A stretch of 64,000 nt of DNA from Hyphomonadaceae bacterium (lineage in GTDB: Bacteria > Pseudomonadota > Alphaproteobacteria > Caulobacterales > Aquidulcibacteraceae), in NCBI GenBank assembly GCA_016791365.1, contig JAEUMT010000028.1:62001-126000 (forward strand), written 5' to 3'. A program made the translations under genes and the position numbers. The notes beneath the pieces were generated by a model, which saw only the letters and a list, made by a program, of their open reading frames with translations, was not told the origin of the DNA and ran no database searches. Position 1 is the first letter of the stretch. Every line of letters begins with the position of its first letter. Positions 50,353 to 59,356 of this stretch are shown here, one piece after another.

Positions 50353-52164
50353 ATGTACTACGGACAAGAGGACGACGAGCGCGATCCGTTCGAAGTTTTC
50401 GGCGAAGCCGAAAACACGAACGACGCCATCGCGGACGATTTCTCGGAGAATTTCTCCGAGGAGTTCGAACGCGAAGAGTTCACCACCTATTCAAGCGATG
50501 AGCCGAACGTGGTTGAGCCAAAGCACGAAACCAGGATCAAAACGGGCTTCTCATGGGCTGGCCTCGCCGGCGGCGTGATGTCGCTCGTGTGGATCGGCGG
50601 CGCCATTGGCGGCCCGCTCACCTATTTCGGCGTCAACGCCGTCATGGCGATGGACCCGGCGATGCAAGCCGGCCTCATCGCTCTGGCCTTCGGCCCGGCG
50701 CTGTTGTTCTGGGTTGCAGCCTCCGCCGCCGGCGAAGCGCTGAAAGCCCGCAAGCTCGCGACCGAGCTCACCCGTCTCGCACACGAAGCGGCGATGCCGG
50801 TCGAGAACGGCGAAGCGCAGGCCCAGCGTCTCACCGAAACCGTGAAGCACGAAATCGAGTCGCTTAACGACGCGGTCTCGGCTGCATTGGATCGCCTGGC
50901 GGAACTGGAAGCCGCCGCGCAGCGCAATGCCAACCTCTTCGGTGAAGCGGTCGCCGCCTCGCGTCAGAACACCCAAGCCATGGCCGACACGCTCGTCCGC
51001 GAACGCGAAGCCCTGGTCGAGGTCAAAGCCGACATCAAGGACCAGACGGACGTGATCGCCAACTCGATCGGCCGCCAGGTCCGCTTGATGCGCGAAGCCT
51101 CAAAGCTGGTGAAGACGGAAGTCACCGCCGCCGAGCACGCGCTGGAAACGCACCTCTCCTCGTTCGCCGCCTCCGCCAGCGTTATCGGTGAGCGTACGCA
51201 CCAGTTCCACATCGCCGCCGATACGGCCAACGCCGCCGCTGCTTCGCTCAACGGTTCAATGTCGGAAATGCTCGGCGGCCTCGCCGAAGCCACCCGCCTG
51301 ACCGAGACGGCCAAGAAGTCGACCGCCGAAGCCGTGCTCGTCGCCAACGAAACCGCCGCCGCGGTTCGCGAAACGACGCGCGGCGCCGTCAGCGAAGCCA
51401 AGCGCGCGGCTCAGCTGATCCGCGCCGAAGCGCAGGCCATGCAGGAAGCCGCCAACATCACGATGGCGCGCCTCAACGAAATGTCGACAACCTCGCAAGG
51501 TCACGTCGCCACGATCGAGAAGCGCCTCGGCGCCATCGCCTCGACGGCCGCCGTGAAGAAGCCAGTCGTCGCCGAGCGCAAGCTCGAAGCTGTCGCCTAC
51601 GCCGAGCAGGACGAAATGACGACGCTGCACGCAGCGGCCAACGCGGCCGTCGCCCGCGGCGGCTCGCGTCAGCGCGTTGAAACCCGCGCCGCGGTCGAAG
51701 TCGAAACGCATCCGAAGAAAGTCTTCAAGGGCTTCGGCTCATGGGGCAACTTCATGCCGCCGCACCGCGCTGAAGAGCCGATGCAGGCAGCCAACGAGAG
51801 CGCCTTCGAACTGGCCGATTTCGGCCGCGAAGAACCTGTCGTCGATCGCGACGCGATGCTGAAGACCGGCGCGCTCGATCTGGTCACCGACTCGGGTGTT
51901 GATCTCGACGAAGTGCTGGATGCCGCCGACCTCGAGCGTATCGCCCGCTGCTCACGCGATGGCGCCAGCGCGCGCCGCCGTGCGGTCATCGACGCCGCCC
52001 CCGGCGCCGTCACCCGCATCTCGCGTCACATGAAGCGCAACACCGGCGCCCATGAAACCGCGGCTCAATTCCGCTCGCGCCCCGATCTCGCCAAGAGCGA
52101 GAAGAAGGGCGAAAGCGGCGACCTGGTCCGCGCCTACCTGTTGATCGACGCCGCTCTGGCTTGA
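50353..52164 (+). CDS. TipN-like two-TM coiled-coil protein (paralogue 2)
   Basis: A 603-residue protein from ATG 50353. An acidic N-terminus (YYGQEDDERDPFEVFGEAEN, residues 2-65) precedes two TMs (WAGLAGGVMSLVWIGGAIGG; IALAFGPALLFWVAASAAGE). The coiled coil spans about 125-425 and shares blocks with paralogue 1, for example AAVRETTRGAVSEAKRAAQL and GERTHQ. The C-terminal module is DSGVDLDEVLDAADLERIAR; ARRRAVIDAAPGAVTRISRH; AYLLIDAALA. The acidic leader is unique to this copy. Probably a membrane-anchored scaffold at poles or division sites. Its stop abuts the convergent lipoprotein gene (TGATCA, 52162-52167). Confidence 0.75.
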   Translation: MYYGQEDDERDPFEVFGEAENTNDAIADDFSENFSEEFEREEFTTYSSDEPNVVEPKHETRIKTGFSWAGLAGGVMSLVWIGGAIGGPLTYFGVNAVMAMDPAMQAGLIALAFGPALLFWVAASAAGEALKARKLATELTRLAHEAAMPVENGEAQAQRLTETVKHEIESLNDAVSAALDRLAELEAAAQRNANLFGEAVAASRQNTQAMADTLVREREALVEVKADIKDQTDVIANSIGRQVRLMREASKLVKTEVTAAEHALETHLSSFAASASVIGERTHQFHIAADTANAAAASLNGSMSEMLGGLAEATRLTETAKKSTAEAVLVANETAAAVRETTRGAVSEAKRAAQLIRAEAQAMQEAANITMARLNEMSTTSQGHVATIEKRLGAIASTAAVKKPVVAERKLEAVAYAEQDEMTTLHAAANAAVARGGSRQRVETRAAVEVETHPKKVFKGFGSWGNFMPPHRAEEPMQAANESAFELADFGREEPVVDRDAMLKTGALDLVTDSGVDLDEVLDAADLERIARCSRDGASARRRAVIDAAPGAVTRISRHMKRNTGAHETAAQFRSRPDLAKSEKKGESGDLVRAYLLIDAALA

Positions 52165-52779
52165 TCAATTCCCGGCGGCTGGAGCCTCAGCAGCTTCCGC
52201 CGCCGCATCCGCCGCAAACTCCCCAATGCGCGCGCTGCCTTCACGGGCGGCGCGCGCAAGCGCGTCAGCCGCCACCGAAGAAGACCGCGCACTCACCGGC
52301 GCCGTCGTGTCGATAATCCGCGACGCGATAATGCGCCGCCCCGGCGCGACAATGCGAACATCCGCGCGGAAGTGCGCGGTCATATCTTCTTCGCGCACTT
52401 CAAAATCCAAAACCTCCCAGCGGACCTCATACTCCGCCCGCGCCTCGCCCGTGCGCGTCGCGGCGCGGAAGCGGCCTTGATTGACGATCGTCTCCGCCAG
52501 AATTTGCTGGAGCGCATCGGCCGCGCGGTTCGACCATTGCGACTGGTCCACATACGCAATCGTATCCGCTGTCCGCCAGATGAGATCGAACCCAAGGATC
52601 GAGCGCTCACCCGTCGGCTGCGCGATAGCGATCACCGCATCGACCGGCGCGCCTTGCAGGGGCTGAACGCTCCGCGCTTCAAGCACGTACGTCCGCGGCG
52701 GCGGCGGCGGTTTCGGCAGCAGCGAAATGCAGCCGCCCAACATCGAGGCAGCGAGCAGCAAACTTGCGGCGCGGATCAT
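52165..52779 (-). CDS. ABC-type transport auxiliary lipoprotein (PqiC-like)
   Basis: A 204-residue lipoprotein with lipobox LGGC at about 14-17 (MIRAASLLLAASMLGGC). The ABC_trans_aux fold appears as TYVLEARSVQPLQGAPVDAV, YVDQSQWSNRAADALQQILA (the conserved W and nearby block) and RADVRIVAPGRRIIASRIID. Such proteins sit on the periplasmic face and work with MCE permeases. Its ATG overlaps the stop of the MlaD-like gene by 4 bp (ATGA), so it is the last gene of the lipid transport operon. Confidence 0.88.
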   Translation of the reverse strand: MIRAASLLLAASMLGGCISLLPKPPPPPRTYVLEARSVQPLQGAPVDAVIAIAQPTGERSILGFDLIWRTADTIAYVDQSQWSNRAADALQQILAETIVNQGRFRAATRTGEARAEYEVRWEVLDFEVREEDMTAHFRADVRIVAPGRRIIASRIIDTTAPVSARSSSVAADALARAAREGSARIGEFAADAAAEAAEAPAAGN

Positions 52780-53624
52780 GGTTCAAGCTCCACGGTCGGC
52801 CGCGGGCTGCGCGGCGTAAGAACGGATGGATTCTCTTCGAGGTTGTTGGCGACACGGCTGATCGACGACGCCGCACGGCGGATCTCTTCAGCGGCTAGCG
52901 AAAGCTCCGGCAGCGTTTCGCCGGCGGCGACTCCAGCCGCTTGGTTCACCGACCCCAGAACTTCATCCAGGTCGGCAAGATCCGACTGCATCTGACGCGC
53001 GAGCACCGCGATCTCGCGCGCCGCGTCGCCCGACTGGTTCACCACGGAATCCTGCGCCGCCAGCTGCTGCGAAATGCTCTCCAGATTTTCCAATGTCCGC
53101 GTCACACGCGCGATGTTCTCATCGGTCAGCAGATCACGCACGGCGGCCATGGCTTCGCTGGCGCGCATCGCCACTTCCTCACCCCGCGCGACAATGACGT
53201 CGATCTGACTGCCCCGACCCTGAATACGCGGCGGCGGCGCGCCGAACGTGCCGCGCAGAATTTCCGAATCCGCCGCTCCCGCCGAAAGTTGGATCAGCGT
53301 CACACCCGTCAAACCAATCGGTTCAAGCTGCGCTTCGGTATCCGTCTTCACCGGCACGTCGGACGACACGCGGATACGCGCGATCACGCGGTTGGTGTTG
53401 TCGGGGTCGATGCGCAGCGATTCCACTTCACCGACCTTGATGCCATTGAAGCGCACTTCGCCGCCTTCCGTCAGACCGCGCACGGGATCATCGAACACGA
53501 CATCGTATTCGTTGAAGCCACGCCTCAAATCGCCCGTTGTGATCCACATGGCGAAGAGCATGATCAATAGCGCGCCGATTATGGTCGAGGCGCCGATCAG
53601 GACGTAGTTGGCTTTTGTTTCCAT
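52776..53624 (-). CDS. mlaD: MlaD-like MCE-domain protein
   Basis: A 282-residue protein from METKANYVLIGASTIIGALL, where the N-terminal TM begins. The MCE domain covers about 38-125 (FNEYDVVFDDPVRGLTEGGE; VRFNGIKVGEVESLRIDPDN; LTGVTLIQLSAG). A helical tail (about 140-282) follows, longer than in E. coli MlaD. It forms the periplasmic hexameric ring of the lipid transporter. It is 4 bp from the ATPase gene stop and overlaps the lipoprotein gene. Confidence 0.93.
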   Translation of the reverse strand: METKANYVLIGASTIIGALLIMLFAMWITTGDLRRGFNEYDVVFDDPVRGLTEGGEVRFNGIKVGEVESLRIDPDNTNRVIARIRVSSDVPVKTDTEAQLEPIGLTGVTLIQLSAGAADSEILRGTFGAPPPRIQGRGSQIDVIVARGEEVAMRASEAMAAVRDLLTDENIARVTRTLENLESISQQLAAQDSVVNQSGDAAREIAVLARQMQSDLADLDEVLGSVNQAAGVAAGETLPELSLAAEEIRRAASSISRVANNLEENPSVLTPRSPRPTVELEP

Positions 53625-53628
53625 GACT

Positions 53629-54381
53629 CTACCCTCCCGCGGCGCCGCGCGTGGCGGCGCGGCCTCGCGGACCTGAGAAATATTCATTCACCCAACCTTG
53701 AGCGTTGGCGGTGATTTCGGGGATCGTGCCGATCGCGGCGACCTTGCCTTTATACAGCACGGCGACCCGGTCGCAGATTGCGTGCAGCGTATCCAGGTCA
53801 TGCGTCACAAGAAACACGGTGAGACCCAAAGAGCGTGCAAGCTCTTGGGTCATGCGGTCGAAATTTTCGGCGCTGATAGGATCGAGGCCGGCGGTGGGTT
53901 CGTCGAGAAACAGAAGCTCAGGATCGAGCGCGATCGCACGCGCCACCGAGGCGCGTTTGCGCATGCCGCCGGATATCTGGGACGGCTTCTTGTGGTGCGC
54001 GTCCGGGCCAAGCCCGGCCATCGAGAGTTTGAGGCCGGCAATGTCGCGGCGCAGCGCGGACGACAGATGCGTGTGCTCGCGCAGCGGCGCCTCGACGTTT
54101 TCCAGCACTGTCAGATTGGAAAACAGCGCGCCATCCTGGAACATCACGCCAAGCCGCGGCTGGCGCTCGTCATCTTCAAAACACGGAAAGCTGATCTCAC
54201 CGGCTGTCGGCGCATCGAGGCCAACGATCTCGCGCAGCAACACCGACTTGCCCGTGCCCGACGGGCCGACAACGCCGAGGATTTCACCGCGGCGGACGTC
54301 AAGCTCGAGCCCGTCGTGAACCGTCTGCGGTCCAAAGCGCGTGACCAGGCCGCGCACGCGAATGGCGATCTCCTCGCTCAC
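53629..54381 (-). CDS. mlaF: Lipid transport ATPase, MlaF-like
   Basis: A 250-residue ABC ATPase from GTG 54381, which overlaps the permease stop in GTGA. Walker A GPSGTGKS, the Q-loop VMFQDGALFSN, signature ISGGMRKRASVARAI and Walker B LLFLDEPTAGLD are intact; the H-loop is LVTHDLDTL. It energises phospholipid trafficking between the membranes together with the permease, MlaD and lipoprotein of the same operon. Confidence 0.95.
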   Translation of the reverse strand: MSEEIAIRVRGLVTRFGPQTVHDGLELDVRRGEILGVVGPSGTGKSVLLREIVGLDAPTAGEISFPCFEDDERQPRLGVMFQDGALFSNLTVLENVEAPLREHTHLSSALRRDIAGLKLSMAGLGPDAHHKKPSQISGGMRKRASVARAIALDPELLFLDEPTAGLDPISAENFDRMTQELARSLGLTVFLVTHDLDTLHAICDRVAVLYKGKVAAIGTIPEITANAQGWVNEYFSGPRGRAATRGAAGG

Positions 54382-55511
54382 CAGTTCATCTCCAGGAACC
54401 AGAGCGCGAAGATGGCGTCGAGCAGGATCACCATGAAGATGCCCTGCACCACCGAGGTCGTAACGCGGGAGCCAAGCGAGCCGACGTCGCCGCCGACCGA
54501 AAGCCCCTGCTTGCAAGCGATGATCGCCAGGACGATGGCGAAGGCCGGCGCCTTCACGAAGCCAACCCAGAAATGTTGCGCCGGCACAACCTCGGCGATC
54601 CGCGCGAAGAACATATTGGGGCTGACGCCAAGCGAACTCCAGCATACCAGCAAGCCGCCGAAAATGCCTGACATCATCGCCGCGAATGTGAGGATCGGCG
54701 TCATCACGAGCATGGCGACAACGCGGGGCACGACGAGCGCATCCATCGGATTGATGCCGATGACACGCATGGCGTCGATTTCCTGGCGCATCTTCATCGC
54801 GCCGATCTCGGCCGTGAACGATGAATTTGTTCGGCCGGCGAGGATGACGCCCGTGATGACGACGCCAAACTCACGCAGCATCGAGAAGGTCACAAGTTCA
54901 ACGGTGAACACCGAGGCGCCAAAATCGCCGAGAATGCGGGCGCCGAGATAGGCGACGACCAAGCCGATGAAGAAGGAAAGCAGCGCGACGATCGGCAATG
55001 CATTGAGGCCGGCGGTCTCCATGACGTGAACGACTGAAACGGCGCGGATACGCCGCCAATTGGTGAGCTGGCGCCCGATGACGACAAGGGTCTCGCCGAA
55101 AAATCCAACCGTCTCGATGATCTCCTCGCCGATCGCGGCGACCGCGCGGCCGGTGACCTCGGCGAACCCTTTCAGGCCGGTTGGTTGGCGCGGGTCGGCG
55201 GCGGGGCCGGCATAGGATTTACGCGTCGCCTGCAGCAGCCGCATCGCGTTCGCATGTTCGCCGCGAATGGCGATGCGGACTTTGTCGCCGGCGGCGCTTT
55301 CGCGGAAAGTGCGATCGATCAGATAAGCGCCCGCGACATCGAAGCGCCCGAGGCTCGACACGTCGACAACCGCGCCTTGCGTTAACTTCTCAGAAACCTC
55401 CGACAAGCCGTTCTCAAGGCCGGAGATGGTGTCCACCGTCCAGTCACCGCGCAGCGCCAGAACCGGCGCGTGCTCATCCTCGCGGAAGTCAAAAGCGGCC
55501 GTTTCGGCCAA
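54378..55511 (-). CDS. mlaE: STAS-MlaE fusion permease
   Basis: A 377-residue protein. The N-terminal roughly 105 residues form a STAS/MlaB-like domain (VLALRGDWTVDTISGLENGL; VVDVSSLGRFDVAGAYLIDR). The permease part is MlaE: ALPIVALLSFFIGLVVAYLG, AGRTNSSFTAEIGAMKMRQE and EIDAMRVIGINPMDALVVPR. Fusion of the MlaB-type domain to the permease replaces the separate MlaB subunit of E. coli and is common in alphaproteobacteria. It is first in the operon; the ATPase is translationally coupled. Confidence 0.94.
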   Translation of the reverse strand: MAETAAFDFREDEHAPVLALRGDWTVDTISGLENGLSEVSEKLTQGAVVDVSSLGRFDVAGAYLIDRTFRESAAGDKVRIAIRGEHANAMRLLQATRKSYAGPAADPRQPTGLKGFAEVTGRAVAAIGEEIIETVGFFGETLVVIGRQLTNWRRIRAVSVVHVMETAGLNALPIVALLSFFIGLVVAYLGARILGDFGASVFTVELVTFSMLREFGVVITGVILAGRTNSSFTAEIGAMKMRQEIDAMRVIGINPMDALVVPRVVAMLVMTPILTFAAMMSGIFGGLLVCWSSLGVSPNMFFARIAEVVPAQHFWVGFVKAPAFAIVLAIIACKQGLSVGGDVGSLGSRVTTSVVQGIFMVILLDAIFALWFLEMNW

Positions 55512-55623
55512 TCACAGTCCCCTTCGAGCTTTCTGCCCGTCAACCGATAACGGCTAACAGAAAATATTAGGCAAAGAAGCGAAGGCACGCGTCAGTGGCG
55601 AGGTTCCCGCGCAAGGGGAATTC

Positions 55624-56829
55624 TTACCGGGGTGTTGCCGGCGAAACGCGTGGTTTTGGCGGTATCAGCAACAGAGCGAGCAGTCCGCCTGCCCCGGCCA
55701 TGGCGGCCATGGCCCAGTAGCCGATCGCGCCGCCGACGTCATAAAGCTGACCGGAGATGAGGGTGGACACGCCCATCAGAAGCCCGCCGGACATGACCGC
55801 GTAAAGCGTCTGCGCCATGGCGGCGGAACTCTCCGGCGCGTCGCGATGCAAAAGCCGCATCGCACCGACATGGGCGGCGGCGAAACTCAGAGCATGCATC
55901 GCCTGCAACGGCCAAAGCGCGAGCCCCAAAGGGGCAAAGCCCATGACGAACCAGCGTGCAACCGCGGCGCCTGCGCCAAGCAAAATCAAACCCTCAGGTG
56001 TGGTGCGCCGTTCTATAATAGGCAGGCTCCAGAGGAACGCGACTTCGCAAGCGACACCAAACGCCCAGAGCACGCCGATCATTTCCGGTGAGATGCCCTG
56101 CCCGCGCCAAACGTTGGTGGAGAAGGAATAGTAGAACCCATGCGCAGCTTGAATGAGACCGCACGCGACAATCAGAATGAGGAATTGACGGTTCCGCAGA
56201 AGCGCGTTGGCGCCGCCGGTGCGGGACGGGTTCGCGACAGGCGGCGGCGGGTCTTTGGGCAACCCGAGCCAACTCGTCACGGTGGTGAGCGAGAGCCCGC
56301 AAATGATCCAGACGACAACCGCGACCAAGCCGAAGCGCGCGATCACGATTCCGCCCAACACGTTGGCGGCGATGAACGCGATCGAGCCAATGCCGCGCGC
56401 GACGCCGTAACTCATCCGGCCCTGCGCGGTCGCCCGCAAGGTGGCGGCTTCGATCAGCGGCGTCATCGATTGGCTGAGCGTCAGCGCGATGAAGCCGAGC
56501 GCAAGCAGCGGCCAGAAGCCATCCACAAAGAAGAAGGCGGTGTAAGCAAGAACGGCGGCGAGCGCGATATACCTCAGAGGCGCCGCGCGATCGGATGCGC
56601 GGTCGGAGCGGTACGCGATCAACGGCCCGGTAATGACACGCGCAAATTGCGCGAGCGAAAGGATGATGCCGATCTCGGCGCCGGAAAGTCCGCGCTCGGC
56701 TTCAAGCCAGCGCGGCAGAAAAACCAGGATGACGCCGGTAGTGCCGAACAGCGCGGACATCACCATGGTCACGCGCGCGGCGCGGGTGGCGAAGATGTGC
56801 TGGGGAGGCGATTCAGCGCTCAAGCGCAC
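55624..56829 (-). CDS. MFS transporter (3-phenylpropionate permease type)
   Basis: A 401-residue protein with 12 predicted TMs. SALFGTTGVILVFLPRWLEA, SGAEIGIILSLAQFARVITG and GPLIAYRSDRASDRAAPLRY match the HcaT-like MFS_1 subfamily, with later GLIQAAHGFYYSFSTNVWRG and HVGAMRLLHRDAPESSAAMA. GTG 56829 is chosen because GGAAAG lies about 12 bp before it; a TTG two codons on is the alternative. The substrate is unknown. Divergent from the iminopeptidase gene. Confidence 0.87.
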   Translation of the reverse strand: MRLSAESPPQHIFATRAARVTMVMSALFGTTGVILVFLPRWLEAERGLSGAEIGIILSLAQFARVITGPLIAYRSDRASDRAAPLRYIALAAVLAYTAFFFVDGFWPLLALGFIALTLSQSMTPLIEAATLRATAQGRMSYGVARGIGSIAFIAANVLGGIVIARFGLVAVVVWIICGLSLTTVTSWLGLPKDPPPPVANPSRTGGANALLRNRQFLILIVACGLIQAAHGFYYSFSTNVWRGQGISPEMIGVLWAFGVACEVAFLWSLPIIERRTTPEGLILLGAGAAVARWFVMGFAPLGLALWPLQAMHALSFAAAHVGAMRLLHRDAPESSAAMAQTLYAVMSGGLLMGVSTLISGQLYDVGGAIGYWAMAAMAGAGGLLALLLIPPKPRVSPATPR

Positions 56830-56926
56830 CGCGTAGCACTGCTTTCCGGGCGCCGCGAGACAGCAGAATTGGAACGCTGGCAGCGCGAGCCTTGCACCAC
56901 GCGCTGGGCGCCCGTAACCAAGCGTC

Positions 56927-57907
56927 ATGTACGGACAAACGCCCCCGCCCCGCCGCGACCTTTATCCCGCGATCGAAGCCTATTCGAGCGAGATGCTGAA
57001 GGTTTCGGATCTGCACACGATTTATGTGGAGCAATCGGGCAACCCGAACGGACGTCCGGCGGTGGCGCTGCATGGCGGACCTGGCGGGGGGCTCTCGCCG
57101 GAGATGCGCCGGTTCTTCGATCCCAAGCGCTTCCGCGTGCTGGCGATGGATCAACGCGGCTGCGGACGTTCAACGCCCCATGCTGAACTTCGTGAAAACA
57201 CAACCTGGGATCTGGTCGCCGACATCGAGCGCGTGCGCGAAAGGTTCGGCATCGACAAATGGGTGGTCTTCGGCGGCTCGTGGGGCTCGACTCTGTCGCT
57301 GGCGTATGCGGCCAAGCATCCCGAACGATGCGCGGGCCTCGTATTGCGCGGGATTTTCCTGCTGCGGAAGAGCGAGATCGATTGGTTCTACCAGGACGGC
57401 GCGAGCCACGTTTATCCCGACGCCTTCGAGCGGTACGCGCAGGCCATTCCGCCAGGCGAGCGCGGCGACTTCCTGCGCGCCTATCACAAGCGCCTCACAT
57501 CGAACGATTGGGCCGAACGCGTGCGCGCCGCGCGCGCCTGGTCACGTTGGGAAGGCGAAACCATTTCGATCGCGGGGCCCAGCGCGCTGCCCTCGCGCTT
57601 CAACGAAGACCGGTTCGTCGAAGCGTTCGCGCGGATCGAGAACCACTATTTCATGCATGGCGGTTTTTTTGAAACCGATGGCTGGTTGCTGGAGCAAGCG
57701 CCGCGGATGCGCGGCATCCCCTGCCGCATCGCGCAAGGCCGCTACGATATGTGCACGCCGATGAAGAGCGCATGGGACTTGAAGCAGCGTTGGCCGGAAG
57801 CGGAATTGGAAGTGATCCACGACGCCGGCCATAGCTCGCTTGAGCCTGGCATCGTCGACGCACTGGTGCGCGCGACAGACTGGATGGCGGATCGCGGCGC
57901 CTGGTAG
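56927..57907 (+). CDS. pip: Proline iminopeptidase
   Basis: A 326-residue alpha/beta hydrolase. HGGPGGG (about 49-55) forms the oxyanion loop, MDQRGCGRS is the S33 family signature, and the nucleophile lies in FGGSWGSTL (about 114-122). The late Asp (QGRYDMCTP) and His (DAGHSS) complete the triad. Such enzymes remove N-terminal proline from peptides in the cytoplasm. Length and motifs are normal. Confidence 0.95.
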   Translation: MYGQTPPPRRDLYPAIEAYSSEMLKVSDLHTIYVEQSGNPNGRPAVALHGGPGGGLSPEMRRFFDPKRFRVLAMDQRGCGRSTPHAELRENTTWDLVADIERVRERFGIDKWVVFGGSWGSTLSLAYAAKHPERCAGLVLRGIFLLRKSEIDWFYQDGASHVYPDAFERYAQAIPPGERGDFLRAYHKRLTSNDWAERVRAARAWSRWEGETISIAGPSALPSRFNEDRFVEAFARIENHYFMHGGFFETDGWLLEQAPRMRGIPCRIAQGRYDMCTPMKSAWDLKQRWPEAELEVIHDAGHSSLEPGIVDALVRATDWMADRGAW

Positions 57908-57908
57908 C

Positions 57909-57950
57909 GCTTCCCTCGCCCCGCAAAGCGGGTTGTGAGAGAGGGGGACG
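57909..57950. repeat. GC-rich repeat family E
   Basis: Directly after the iminopeptidase stop: CCCTCGCCCCGCAAAGCGGG then GTGAGAGAGGGG. The pattern is repeated in the other orientation at about 58155-58200, so the short DUF559 remnant is framed by an inverted pair. Confidence 0.65.
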
Positions 57951-58169
57951 TTGAAACATCCTCCGGAGGTCGATCGCGCGAGACGCTTGCGGCAAACGCA
58001 GAGCGTTGCTGAGAAGCTCTTGTGGGAACGGTTGCGGCGCAATCAGCTCAATGTGCGTGACGCGCCGGAGCATGTGCTCGATTGGATTGCGCGGGTTGGC
58101 GAATTGGTCTTGGCCGGCAAGTTCGTGGGTGGCGAGCTGCGGAGGTTGGATCATGTCCCCCGCCCCTAA
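57951..58169 (+). pseudogene. DUF559 endonuclease-like remnant
   Basis: A 72-codon frame from TTG 57951. The first ~35 residues (RARRLRQTQSVAEKLLWERL then RRNQL) match the start of DUF559/VSR-like proteins, which normally run to about 115 residues with a PD-(D/E)xK-like core (FRRQ..igpyiaDF..). That core is absent; the rest (NVRDAPEHVLDWIARVGELV) does not fit. I read it as a truncated, decayed copy. It lies between two family E repeats. Confidence 0.55.
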
Positions 58170-58200
58170 CCCCTCCCCCGCTTTGCGGGGCGAGGGGGAT
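58155..58200. repeat. GC-rich repeat family E (second copy)
   Basis: CCCCCGCCCCTAACCCCTCC followed by CCGCTTTGCGGGGCGAGGGG, a hairpin of CCGC..GCGG type. It ends just before the rodA stop codon and may serve as a terminator for the convergent DUF559 remnant or for the rod operon. Confidence 0.6.
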
Positions 58201-58207
58201 TAGGAGA

Positions 58208-59356
58208 TCACCACAACCAGCCGCGCGCGCCGTGTTGATCGCGGTGGAGATCGACGCTGAGCACGATCGCGTAGCCGGCCATGAGCGTCACCATCGCCGT
58301 GCCGCCAAAACTGATCATCGGCAAAGGAATGCCAACGACCGGCACGAGCCCGATGACCATCGCCGTATTGATAAAGACGTAGCATGCAAGCGTCGCGGCG
58401 ACGCCCCCGGCGGCGAGTTTGCCGAACAACGAACGGGCCTTGTAAGCAACCTGCATAGTGAAAGCCAAAAGCGCGCCAAACAGGAACAGCACGAGCGCGC
58501 CGCCGAGCAGGCCGAACTCTTCAACGATCATCGTGAAGATGAAGTCGGTGTGTTTCTCGGGCAAAAAGTCGAGCTGGCTCTGCGTGCCCTGCATCCAGCC
58601 GCGACCGAACAGCCCCGCGGAGCCAATGGCGATCTTCGACTGCAGCACGTGATAACCGGCGCCAAGCGGATCTTGCGTAATGCCAAGAAACACGTCGACG
58701 CGCTGCCGCTGATATTCATGCAGCAGGCCGAAATACGCGAACACCGCGCCGCCTATGGCGACGATCGCTCCCGCGGCGATGATGCGCCAGAGCAGACCGC
58801 CCAGGAACATGATGCAGACGCCGGCGAAGAGGATCATCAGCGAGGTGCCGAGGTCGGGCTGGTGCATGACGAGAGCGACAGGCGCGACGATCATCAGGAA
58901 TGGCGGCGCCACCCAGAGCACGGTGCCGGTCTTGCGCGGATCGAGCTGGTGATAATAGCGCGACAGCGCCAACACGATGCCGACCTTCATCAGCTCCGAG
59001 GGCTGCAAGGAAAGCGGACCGATATCGAGCCAGCGCGTCGCGCCCATACGTGTCGCGCCAAAAAGCTCAACACCAACCAGTAAAACCAGGGCGCCGGCAT
59101 AAAGCGGGTACGCAATCGCCAACCAGAAGCGTGTGTCGAGGAAGATGGCGGCGAACACCATCATGAAGAGCAGCACAGTGAAGCGGATGCCGTGCGTGAG
59201 CGGCATGTCTGTCCACGCGCCGGACGAAACCGAGAAGTGCATCAGCACGCCGATGAAGGCGAGCGCGATGAGGATCGTGATGATCCCCCAGTTCAGCTTC
59301 GCGAAACGATCGAAGACCGTGTTCGGGCCGGAGGTCGACATGGAGAGCGTCGTCAT
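58208..59356 (-). CDS. rodA: Rod shape-determining SEDS protein RodA
   Basis: A 382-residue SEDS glycosyltransferase with about 10 TMs. Signatures are GATRWLDIGPLSLQPSELMK, VALVMHQPDLGTSLMILFAG (with the catalytic-region Asp), YQRQRVDVFLG, and the late GIPLPMISFGGTAMV. It polymerises peptidoglycan for side-wall elongation with PBP2. Its ATG overlaps the mrdA stop in ATGA (59353-59356), so the two are translationally coupled. Confidence 0.96.
   Translation of the reverse strand: MTTLSMSTSGPNTVFDRFAKLNWGIITILIALAFIGVLMHFSVSSGAWTDMPLTHGIRFTVLLFMMVFAAIFLDTRFWLAIAYPLYAGALVLLVGVELFGATRMGATRWLDIGPLSLQPSELMKVGIVLALSRYYHQLDPRKTGTVLWVAPPFLMIVAPVALVMHQPDLGTSLMILFAGVCIMFLGGLLWRIIAAGAIVAIGGAVFAYFGLLHEYQRQRVDVFLGITQDPLGAGYHVLQSKIAIGSAGLFGRGWMQGTQSQLDFLPEKHTDFIFTMIVEEFGLLGGALVLFLFGALLAFTMQVAYKARSLFGKLAAGGVAATLACYVFINTAMVIGLVPVVGIPLPMISFGGTAMVTLMAGYAIVLSVDLHRDQHGARGWLW

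Noticed and set aside
53629-54645. A longer MlaF-like ATPase starting inside the permease gene.
   Set aside because: The extra residues are Arg/Gly-rich shadow sequence; GTG 54381 overlapping the permease stop is the natural coupled start.
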